Assembly: GCF_037940415.1 (NCBI RefSeq)
Contig: NZ_CP149798.1
Location: forward strand, 6,233,001 to 6,297,000
Length of the DNA stretch: 64,000 nucleotides
DNA from: Streptomyces sp. f51
Lineage (GTDB): Bacteria > Actinomycetota > Actinomycetes > Streptomycetales > Streptomycetaceae
Direction: 5' to 3'
Every line of letters begins with the position of its first letter. Position 1 is the first letter of the stretch. The notes under the pieces were generated by a model that worked only from the letters and a program-made list of their open reading frames with translations, was not told where the DNA came from and made no database searches. Positions 17,896 through 25,077 of this stretch are shown here, one piece after another. Position numbers and translations under genes: made by a program.

Positions 17896-17920
17896 CCCCC
17901 CGCCCTGGAGGGGCGGGGGG
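17896..17920 (-). terminator. GC hairpin between 3-hydroxyacyl-CoA dehydrogenase and tetR
   Basis: CCCCCCGCCC pairs with GGGCGGGGGG over a 5-base loop, 64 bp after the dehydrogenase stop and before the tetR start. There is no U tract. It may terminate or attenuate transcription. Confidence 0.5.
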
Positions 17921-17983
17921 TGTCCGGCGGGGCCCAGCAGTCCGCCCCAGTCGGCGTCCTCGGTGAGCCAGTCGCCCGTGCCC

Positions 17984-19789
17984 TCAGCGGCGGGCATATT
18001 CGCGGAAGCCGCGGCCCGTCTTGCGGCCGAGGCAGCCCGCGGCCACCAGGTGCTCCAGAAGCGGCGCGGGGGCGAGACCGGGGTCCCGGAACTCGCGGTG
18101 CAGGACCTTCTCGATGGCCAGCGAGACATCGAGCCCGACCACGTCGAGCAGCTCGAAGGGACCCATCGGGTAGCCGCCGCCCAGCTTCATCGCCGCGTCG
18201 ATGTCGTCCAGCGAGGCGTAGTGCTCCTGCACCATCTTGATCGCGTTGTTCAGGTACGGGAACAGCAGCGCGTTCACGATGAAGCCGGCCCGGTCGCCGC
18301 AGTCCACCGGGTGCTTGCGGATCTTCGCGCAGACCTCGCGCACGGTGGCGTGCACGTCGTCCGCGGTCAGCACGGTCCGCACGACCTCGACCAGCTTCAT
18401 CGCCGGGGCCGGGTTGAAGAAGTGCATGCCGATGACGTCCTGCGGGCGCGAGGTGGCGCGGGCGCAGGCGACGACGGGCAGCGAGGAGGTGGTGGTGGCG
18501 AGGATCGCGCCGGGCTTGCAGACCTTGTCGAACGTGCCGAAGAGCTGCTGCTTGACCTCCAGGTCCTCGGCGACCGCCTCCAGCGCCAGGTCCACGTCGG
18601 CGAAGTCGTCGTAGCTGCCGGTCGGCGTGATCAGGTCCAGGGTCTTCGCCGCCGCCTCGGCCGTCATCCGGCCCTTGTCGACGGAACGGGCCAGCGACTT
18701 GCCGATCCGGGCCTTGGCGGTCTGCGCCTTCTCCTCCGTACGGGCGGCGAGGACGACCTCGTACCCGGCCTTGGCGAAGACCTCGGCGATCCCGGAGGCC
18801 ATGGTGCCGGAGCCGGCCACACCCACCGAGCGGACCGTGCGGCCCTGCGCCAGGACGGCGCCCTCCAGCGGCGTCAGCGCGTCCCGCACGACGGCGTCGC
18901 TGCCCGGGGCCTCGTACGAGTAGAAGCCGCGGCCGGACTTGCGCCCGGTCAGGCCCGCCTCGCTGAGCTGCTTGAGGATCGGAGCGGGGGCGTGCAGCCG
19001 GTCGCGCGACTCGGAGTACATCGCCTCAAGGACGGTCCGCGCGGTGTCCACGCCGATCAGGTCCAGCAGGGCGAGCGGCCCCATGGGCAGTCCGCAGCCG
19101 AGCTTCATCGCCGCGTCGATGTCCTCGCGGGAGGCGTACTTCGCCTCGTACATCGCGGCCGCCTGGTTGAGGTAGCCGAAGAGCAGCCCGTCGGCGACGA
19201 ATCCGGGGCGGTCGCCCACCGCGACCGGCTCCTTGCCCAGTTCGACGGCCAGGTCGGTCACGGCGGTCACGGCCGTCGGCGCGGTCAGCACCGAGGAGAC
19301 GACCTCGACCAGCTTCATCGCGGGCGCCGGGTTGAAGAAGTGCAGGCCGAGCACGCGCTCGGGGTGGGCCGAGTCGGCCGCGAGCCGGGTCACGGACAGC
19401 GCGTTGGTGCCCGTGGCGAGGATCGCCTCACGGCGCACGATGCCGTCGAGCGCCCGGAAGACCTGCTGCTTGATGTCGTACGACTCCGGGGTCACCTCGA
19501 TGACGAGGTCGGCGTCGGCGGCGGCCGCGAGGTCGGTGAAGGTGCGGAAGCGGGCGAGGGCGTCGGTGCGCTCCGCGTCGCTCAGGTGCTCGCGTCGCAC
19601 GGCGCGGGCGGTGGAGGCTTCGAGGGTGGCCACGGCCTGGGCGGCCGCGGCTTCGCTGATGTCGATGCCGATCACGTCACGGCCGGCCCGGACCAGGACC
19701 TCGGCGATGCCGGTGCCCATGGTGCCGAGGCCGACGACGGCGACGGTCTTCAGCGGGGACAGAGGGGTGTCGGACAGGGGAGTGGCCAT
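17984..19789 (-). CDS. Tandem-duplicated 3-hydroxyacyl-CoA (3-hydroxybutyryl-CoA) dehydrogenase
   Basis: NAD(P)-dependent oxidation/reduction at the 3-hydroxyacyl-CoA stage, supplying or draining acetoacetyl-CoA/3-hydroxybutyryl-CoA at the entry of the ethylmalonyl-CoA pathway. The 601-aa chain contains two complete dehydrogenase modules. Each has a Rossmann motif (GLGTMGTG at residues 20-27 and GSGTMASG near 325), a repeated HFFNPAPAMKLVEVV segment and the C-terminal domain (PMGPLALLDLIGVD and PMGPFELLDVVGLD). Single enzymes are about 285 aa, so this is a gene fusion by duplication with diverged halves. ATG 19789 has GGAG 9 bases upstream. The hydroxy-acid catalytic His-Glu pair seems present in both halves, so both may be active. 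Confidence 0.93.
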   Translation of the reverse strand: MATPLSDTPLSPLKTVAVVGLGTMGTGIAEVLVRAGRDVIGIDISEAAAAQAVATLEASTARAVRREHLSDAERTDALARFRTFTDLAAAADADLVIEVTPESYDIKQQVFRALDGIVRREAILATGTNALSVTRLAADSAHPERVLGLHFFNPAPAMKLVEVVSSVLTAPTAVTAVTDLAVELGKEPVAVGDRPGFVADGLLFGYLNQAAAMYEAKYASREDIDAAMKLGCGLPMGPLALLDLIGVDTARTVLEAMYSESRDRLHAPAPILKQLSEAGLTGRKSGRGFYSYEAPGSDAVVRDALTPLEGAVLAQGRTVRSVGVAGSGTMASGIAEVFAKAGYEVVLAARTEEKAQTAKARIGKSLARSVDKGRMTAEAAAKTLDLITPTGSYDDFADVDLALEAVAEDLEVKQQLFGTFDKVCKPGAILATTTSSLPVVACARATSRPQDVIGMHFFNPAPAMKLVEVVRTVLTADDVHATVREVCAKIRKHPVDCGDRAGFIVNALLFPYLNNAIKMVQEHYASLDDIDAAMKLGGGYPMGPFELLDVVGLDVSLAIEKVLHREFRDPGLAPAPLLEHLVAAGCLGRKTGRGFREYARR

Positions 19790-20163
19790 CGCGGGACTCC
19801 AGAAATTGGTGACGACTGAGGAGCGCACGCGGGTACGCCGACAGGCGCACACCGTGCGGAGGTTGCGGGTGTTTCCGGGCTGACGAGCGCACACGCCCGG
19901 TGCCGTCCCGGGGCGCCGTCGAACGGGCGCCCATGGGCGGTGAAAGCCGACCGGCCCTGTCCCGGAGCCATGTCGTACTGAGAGGTACCTGAAGTACCGA
20001 ACCGACTGCTCTCACGGCGGCTGCGTCACCAGGCCACCGAGAGGTGAAGACACGAGTGGGTAACTCGCTCGTCTGAGCTTAACCCGTCAGTAACGAGCGC
20101 GCCAGCCCCCCGACTTTGTGATGTACGTCCCCGCACCACACGGCCTTGCCTAAGCTCGGCCCC
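19790..20163. promoter_or_regulatory. Divergent intergenic region, 374 bp
   Basis: Lies between the dehydrogenase (minus) and the HEAT gene (plus). No gene seen. GGTAC (19984-19988) and GTACC (19994-19998) make a small inverted repeat around CTGAA. A relatively AT-rich part, 20055-20100, contains GTAAC and TTAACC sequences suited to a promoter. Nothing else stands out. Confidence 0.35.
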
Positions 20164-20751
20164 ATGGACGAAGCGTTGCGATCACTCACGGAGCGTCTGC
20201 GCGCCGAGGCCGGGGCCGGATCCGCGGCGGCCTACGAACGTCTGGCGGGGACCGAGGACCCCACTGTGCTGGCGGCGGCGCTGACCGAGCCCGGACAGCC
20301 GCTCTGGGCGCGGGAGTTGGTCGCCTTCCGGCTCGGCACCGCGGGGGACCGGCGGGCCTTCGAGGCGCTCGTCCTGCTGCTCAACCACCGCGATCCGCAG
20401 CGCTGCGCGTCCGCCGCCCACGCCCTGGCCCGGCTCGGCGACCCGCGCACCGCCCGCGCCGCCGCGGCCCTGGCCACCAACGAACTGCGGGTCGCCTACG
20501 CGCTCCAGCCGGTACGGCTCCTGGTCGAACTGCGCGCGCCCGAGGCCGTACCCGCGCTGATCACCACCCTGGAGCGCAGGCTGCGCCCGCACGACCCGTA
20601 CCGCAAGGTCGCCCTCGCGTGCGCGGAAGGTCTGGGCGTCCTGGGCGACACCCGCGCGCGGGGGGTCCTGAACGAGGCGCTGGCCCACCCCGCGCTCGCG
20701 GAGACGGCGGTGCGCGCGCTGAACCGGCTGACCGGGGACCGCCGGGTCTAG
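20164..20751 (+). CDS. HEAT-repeat protein
   Basis: The 195-aa protein is made of short helical pairs such as RRAFEALVLLLNHRDPQRCASA, AHALARLGDPRTARAAAALA and CAEGLGVLGDTRARGVLNEALA, the pattern of PBS-lyase-type HEAT repeats, probably five. Such scaffolds bind other proteins; no enzymatic residues are visible. ATG 20164 is preferred; a TTG six codons earlier has no better ribosome site, and the message may be nearly leaderless since TAAGCT-like sequence is just upstream. Its stop and the stop of the convergent GNAT gene share the palindrome CTAG (20748-20751). Confidence 0.82.
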   Translation: MDEALRSLTERLRAEAGAGSAAAYERLAGTEDPTVLAAALTEPGQPLWARELVAFRLGTAGDRRAFEALVLLLNHRDPQRCASAAHALARLGDPRTARAAAALATNELRVAYALQPVRLLVELRAPEAVPALITTLERRLRPHDPYRKVALACAEGLGVLGDTRARGVLNEALAHPALAETAVRALNRLTGDRRV

Positions 20752-21320
20752 GGCCTTGGGTCCGGTCCCCCGCCCGTCAGGGCGCGGGTGTAGCGCACCT
20801 CGGGCACCGCGACCCCGTCCGCCTCGAAGGGCTCCTCGGCGCCGTCGGGACGGAAGCCGGCTCTCTCGTAGAAACGGCGGGCCCGGGTGTTCTCCTTGAG
20901 GACCCACAGCAGCATCCGTTCGTGCCCGGCCGCCGTGCAGCGGCGCACGGACTCCCGCAGCAGGGCCTGCCCGACTCCCCGGCCGAGCAGGTCGGGATGA
21001 ACGTAGATCGCGTACAACTCGACGTCCCCTGGACGGACTTCGCCGTCCCGGTGCGGTCCGTGGCAGGCCCAGCCGGCCACGGACCCGTCCCGCTCCGCGA
21101 CCAGGTTCACGACGCTGCCGTCGCCCCCTTCGAGCCTGTGGCGGCGGCGCTCGGCGTCCTCGGTGACGCTGAGCCCGTCCAGATACGTCTGCGGTATCAG
21201 GCCCTTGTACGCGCTCCGCCAGCCGCGCACCCGGATCTCGGCCACGCGGGCACAGTCGGCGAGGGTCATCTCACGGACCCGCGGCCCGTCGGGGACGGAG
21301 ACGGTCGTCGGCTCGTTCAT
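20748..21320 (-). CDS. GNAT-family N-acetyltransferase
   Basis: The 190-aa protein has the acetyl-CoA site in YAIYVHPDLLGRGVGQALLRES (the RGVGQA loop) and the typical second half ERMLLWVLKENTRARRFYERAGF. Upstream, ADCARVAEIRVRGWRSAYKGLIP is the common N-terminal helix of Streptomyces aminoglycoside/phosphinothricin-like GNATs. Acceptor unknown. Start ATG 21320. It overlaps the convergent HEAT gene by the 4-bp CTAG. Confidence 0.9.
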   Translation of the reverse strand: MNEPTTVSVPDGPRVREMTLADCARVAEIRVRGWRSAYKGLIPQTYLDGLSVTEDAERRRHRLEGGDGSVVNLVAERDGSVAGWACHGPHRDGEVRPGDVELYAIYVHPDLLGRGVGQALLRESVRRCTAAGHERMLLWVLKENTRARRFYERAGFRPDGAEEPFEADGVAVPEVRYTRALTGGGPDPRP

Positions 21321-21376
21321 GGGTCCATGGTGGACCACGGGTCCGACAACGCCCCCGACGGGCGCCCGCGCTGGGG

Positions 21377-22960
21377 TCAGCCTCTGTAGCCGAGCAGTCC
21401 GTGCAGCGTCGAACCCCGCGAGGAGGAGGACGCGGCCTTCGCCGTCAGCGGCTTCGGGTCGGGCAGCGTCCGGCACACCGCGTCGGCCTCACCGCTGCCG
21501 CGCGGCACCGTGCCGTCGGTGAGATAGGCCGCCAGGTACTTGTCCAGGCAGGCGTTGCCGCTCAGCGTGATGCCGTGGTTGCCGCCGCCCTGCTCGACCA
21601 CCAGGCTTGATCCGCGCAGCCGGTGATGGACGGTCACCCCTCCCTCGTAGGGCGTGGCCGCGTCGTCGGTCGCCTGGAAGAGCAGCGTCGGTGGCAGCCG
21701 GTGGTTGGAGATGTCCACGGGGCGGAGCGAGTCCGTGGGCCAGAACGCGCACGGCGCGTTGTACCAGGCGTTGTTCCAGGCCATGAACGGCGCCTTGTCG
21801 TACACCGCCCAGGTGTCCCGGCGCCACTGGCGCCAGTCGCGCGGCCAGGACGCGTCACGGCACTGGACCGCCGTGTAGACGCTGTAGCCGTTGTCCCCCG
21901 ACGCGTCGACGGCGCCGAAGTTCTCGTACGCCTCGACGAGCGGGTCCGCGTTCTTGGCGTTCACGTAGGACGCGAACGCCTCCGCGAGATAGGGCCAGTA
22001 ACCGTTGTAGTAGCCGCCCGGGATGAACGTGTCCTCCAGCTCGGAGGCGCCCACCTTCTTCTGCGCGGGGTTCTTGGCGAGGGCCGCGCGCATCGCGTAC
22101 CACTTGGACTCGACCACGGACGGGTCGGTGCCGAGCTTGTAGGCGGCGTTGTTCTTGGCGACCCACGCCAGGAACGCCAGATGACGGTCGTTGAAGGCGT
22201 AGTCCTGGCCGATGTTGTCGTCGTACCAGACACCGTCGGGGTCGACGATGGAGTCGAGGACCAGCCTGCGAACCCGCTGCGGATAGAGCTTGGCGTACAC
22301 GGCCCCCAGATAGGTGCCGTACGAGTACCCGAAGTAGTTGATCTTCTTGGCGCCCAGGGCGGCGCGGATCGCGTCCATGTCACGAACCGCGCTCACCGTG
22401 TCGAGGTACGGCAGCAGCTTCGCGTACTTCGTCCGGCAGGCCTCGGCGAAGTCCCTGGCGCGGACGAGGTTGGCCTGCTCGGCGGCCCGTGAGCTCGGCA
22501 CGGTGTCGGGACGGACCGGCTTGAAGTGGCCCGGCTTGCAGTCCAGCGCGGGCCTGCTCGCGCCGACGCCGCGCGGGTCGAAGCCGATGACGTCGTACTG
22601 CGCCACCACGGTCTTGGGCAGCGCGGAGGCGACGAAGCCGGCCAGGGTGAGTCCGCTGCCGCCGGGCCCGCCGGGGTTCACCAGCAGCGGCCCCTGGAAC
22701 GTCTTCGCGGTGTGCGGGACACGCGACAGGGCGAGGGTGATCCGCTCGCTGTAGGGGTTCGTGTGGTCGAGCGGCACCTTCAGGGAGGCGCACTGGAGTG
22801 TCGGATAGTCGCTGGTGCCGCACTTCTTCCAGACGGGTTTCGCGGTCCGGGTGGTGCGCGGTGCGGCGGCGGGGCCGGTGCTCGCGTCGGCGGGGATCGA
22901 GGTGATCATCCCGGCCAGCACGACGGCCGCCCCGCACAGAGCGGCTGCGCGTTTGTTCAC
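21377..22960 (-). CDS. Secreted alpha/beta-hydrolase, S33 tripeptidyl aminopeptidase-like
   Basis: Extracellular exopeptidase of the Streptomyces Tap/Slp type, which releases N-terminal peptides. The 527-aa precursor starts at GTG 22960 after GGGAGG and has a signal peptide (residues 1 to about 27, ending PADA). The oxyanion-hole motif GGPGGSG is at residues 97-103, IGFDPRGVG follows, the nucleophile is Ser213 in GYSYG, the acid is expected in ATDDAATPYEGG, and the base histidine in GGGNHGITL. The C-terminal TAP-C-type domain is present, ending in a serine-rich tail. Cysteines around residues 47/57 and elsewhere fit a secreted disulfide-stabilised enzyme. Confidence 0.92.
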   Translation of the reverse strand: MNKRAAALCGAAVVLAGMITSIPADASTGPAAAPRTTRTAKPVWKKCGTSDYPTLQCASLKVPLDHTNPYSERITLALSRVPHTAKTFQGPLLVNPGGPGGSGLTLAGFVASALPKTVVAQYDVIGFDPRGVGASRPALDCKPGHFKPVRPDTVPSSRAAEQANLVRARDFAEACRTKYAKLLPYLDTVSAVRDMDAIRAALGAKKINYFGYSYGTYLGAVYAKLYPQRVRRLVLDSIVDPDGVWYDDNIGQDYAFNDRHLAFLAWVAKNNAAYKLGTDPSVVESKWYAMRAALAKNPAQKKVGASELEDTFIPGGYYNGYWPYLAEAFASYVNAKNADPLVEAYENFGAVDASGDNGYSVYTAVQCRDASWPRDWRQWRRDTWAVYDKAPFMAWNNAWYNAPCAFWPTDSLRPVDISNHRLPPTLLFQATDDAATPYEGGVTVHHRLRGSSLVVEQGGGNHGITLSGNACLDKYLAAYLTDGTVPRGSGEADAVCRTLPDPKPLTAKAASSSSRGSTLHGLLGYRG

Positions 22961-23108
22961 AAGGCCTCCCAGGACGGAGGATTCTGAGCCGTGCACGCCA
23001 CGGCCTTCGCCGTATCGTGCCGGGCGGTGGTCCCGGAGGAACGTGTTACGGCGAGACTCGACCCGATTGGATGGCGCGATGCGCTCGGATGCCGTCACGG
23101 GCGCGTCC

Positions 23109-23152
23109 GGGGGGACTTCGGGGTCCTGGGGGTTCGGGGATCCGGGGGAGGG
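23109..23152 (+). other. G-quadruplex-type G-run cluster
   Basis: Six G-runs of three to six bases separated by 1-5 bases lie on the plus strand between the radical SAM stop and the peptidase start (both minus). The spacing satisfies the usual G3+N1-7 quadruplex rule many times over. Function is unproven; it could affect the peptidase transcript, which lies about 150-190 bp downstream. Confidence 0.5.
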
Positions 23153-23189
23153 CGTGCGGCGGGCCGTCGTGACGGTTCGTCATCGTCCT

Positions 23190-24230
23190 TCAGAGCAGTG
23201 TCAGCTGTGTCGGTCCGGGCGCGGGGGTGTCCGCGGGCTCGGGGACCGCGATCCGGCGCGGCATTCCCGCGCGCGTGGGACCGATGCCGTACTCCTGGGC
23301 CAGCTCGTGGACCTGACGGGTGATCCGGCGCTGGTACCACTTCGGGGCGTACGCGCCCTCCGCGTACAGCCGCTCGTAGCGCCGTACGAGATGCGGGTGG
23401 TGGTGTTCGAGCCAGGCCATGAACCACTCGCGGGCGCCGGGCCGCAGATGCAGCACCAGCGGGGTCACCGAGGTGGCTCCCGAGGCGGCGACGGCCCGTA
23501 CGGTGGCGCGCAGCTGGGCGGGGTGGTCGCTCAGGAACGGGATCACGGGGGCCATCAGGACGCCGCAGCCGATGCCGTGGTCCGTCAGCGCCCTGACGAC
23601 GTCCAGGCGGCGCTCCGGGGCCGGTGTGCCCGGCTCCACCGTGCGCCACAGCTCGGTGTCGGTGAAGCCCACGGACACCGATATCCCCACGTCGGTGACC
23701 TCGGACGCCTGCTTCAGAAGATCGAGGTCGCGCAGGATGAGCGTGCCCTTCGTCAGGATCGAGAAGGGGTTCGCGTGGTCGCGCAGGGCCGCGATGATGC
23801 CCGGCATGAGCCGGTAGCGGCCCTCGGCGCGCTGGTAGCAGTCGACGTTGGTGCCCATCGCGATGTGCTCGCCGAGCCAGCGGCGGGAGGCGAGCTGGCG
23901 GCGCAGCAGCTCGGGGGCGTTGACCTTCACCACGATCTGCGAGTCGAACCCGAGCCCTGTGTCGAGGTCCAGATAGCTGTGCGTCTTGCGGGCGAAGCAG
24001 TAGACGCAGGCGTGCGAGCAGCCTCTGTAGGGGTTGACCGTCCACTCGAACGGCATGCGGGAGGCCCCCGGCACCCGGTTGACGATCGACCGTGCCCGGA
24101 TCTCGTGGAAGGTGATCCCCCTGAACTCGGGGGTGTCGAACGTCCTCGACGTGACCGCGTCCGCGCCGAACAGGGCGGCGTCCCGGACGGAGCTGTCGGC
24201 GGTGTCCGCTGTCAGGTTCTCCCAGCGCAT
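23190..24230 (-). CDS. Rv2578c-family radical SAM protein
   Basis: The 346-aa protein has the radical SAM cluster as Cys71, Cys75 and Cys78 (RGCSHACVYCFAR). The family (Rv2578c, related to the spore-photoproduct-lyase-like COG1533 proteins) adds MGTNVDCYQRAEGRYRLMPG and SILTKGTLILRDLDLL. The C-terminal part with PKWYQRRITRQVHELAQEYGI contains a helix-turn-helix-like segment. The function is not established; relation to SPL-like enzymes and the upstream SOS box suggest DNA repair. ATG 24230 has AGGAGA 6 bases upstream. Divergent from the SRPBCC gene. Confidence 0.9.
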   Translation of the reverse strand: MRWENLTADTADSSVRDAALFGADAVTSRTFDTPEFRGITFHEIRARSIVNRVPGASRMPFEWTVNPYRGCSHACVYCFARKTHSYLDLDTGLGFDSQIVVKVNAPELLRRQLASRRWLGEHIAMGTNVDCYQRAEGRYRLMPGIIAALRDHANPFSILTKGTLILRDLDLLKQASEVTDVGISVSVGFTDTELWRTVEPGTPAPERRLDVVRALTDHGIGCGVLMAPVIPFLSDHPAQLRATVRAVAASGATSVTPLVLHLRPGAREWFMAWLEHHHPHLVRRYERLYAEGAYAPKWYQRRITRQVHELAQEYGIGPTRAGMPRRIAVPEPADTPAPGPTQLTLL

Positions 24231-24262
24231 GGCGTCTCCTAGGTAGCACTGAAGAGAGAATA

Positions 24263-24274
24263 GAACACATGTTC
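24263..24274. promoter_or_regulatory. LexA (SOS) box upstream of the radical SAM gene
   Basis: GAACACATGTTC matches the actinobacterial SOS box core GAAC-RNRY-GTTC exactly. It is centred about 38 bp before the radical SAM start, where repression is expected. The divergent SRPBCC gene starts 138 bp away, so it may or may not share control. Rv2578c is, as I recall, among LexA-controlled M. tuberculosis genes, which supports the call. Confidence 0.78.
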
Positions 24275-24411
24275 CCTTGATCGTGCGATCTGTTTCCCGT
24301 GTCGCCCCGCCGATGCCGCCCGAGCCCACGGGGACCCCGATTTGGGCGGCCGGGCCGCCGGGTGGTTGGCTGGCCGCACACCCCGAGGAACCGATTGCTG
24401 GAGGAAGTGCC

Positions 24412-24855
24412 ATGGCGCAGGTCGAGGCCACGACGGAGCGGGTCATCGCGGCGGACGCGGAAACGGTGTTCGACGCCCTCGCCGACTACAACGGCACGCG
24501 GCCCAAGCTGCTGCCCGAGCACTTCAGCGAGTACGAGGTGCGCGAGGGCGGCGACGGCGAGGGCACCCTCGTCCACTGGAAGCTCCAGGCCACCAGCAAG
24601 CGCGTCCGCGACTGCCTGCTCGAGGTGAGCGAGCCCACCGACGGCGAGCTCGTCGAGAAGGACCGCAACTCCTCCATGGTCACCACCTGGCGTGTCACCC
24701 CGGCCGGCGAGGGCGCGTCGCGTGTCGTGGTCACCAGCGTCTGGAACGGCGCCGGCGGCGTCGGCGGCTTCTTCGAGCGGACCTTTGCGCCCAAGGGCCT
24801 CGGCCGCATCTACGACAGCCTGCTCGCCAACCTTGCGGCGCAGACCGAGAAGTGA
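24412..24855 (+). CDS. SRPBCC-family protein
   Basis: The 147-aa protein has the polyketide-cyclase/START-like fold: TTERVIAADAETVFDALADY at the N-terminus, a middle region of strands (EGTLVHWKLQATSKRVRDCL), and the long C-terminal helix GGFFERTFAPKGLGRIYDSL. Such proteins bind hydrophobic ligands; no catalytic residue is identifiable. The ATG at 24412 follows GAGGAA. It stands alone on the plus strand. Confidence 0.88.
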   Translation: MAQVEATTERVIAADAETVFDALADYNGTRPKLLPEHFSEYEVREGGDGEGTLVHWKLQATSKRVRDCLLEVSEPTDGELVEKDRNSSMVTTWRVTPAGEGASRVVVTSVWNGAGGVGGFFERTFAPKGLGRIYDSLLANLAAQTEK

Positions 24856-25077
24856 CCCTCGCTCCCACGTGAGTCCCCGGGAGGCCAGGTGTGGCCGCCG
24901 GAAGGTCACTTGACGGCGGCCCGTCGTCAAGAGGCCCCACCCGAGGGCGTGTTGTGCGCTCACCGTTTCGGGTGGATCCCCGATCTTTGCCACACTGTGC
25001 CGTAACTCGTCACGCTTGCCGGGAGTTGTCGCGATTGGCGGCAATTGCGCGGCGGGCGTGGCGAGGGGAGCGGATAC

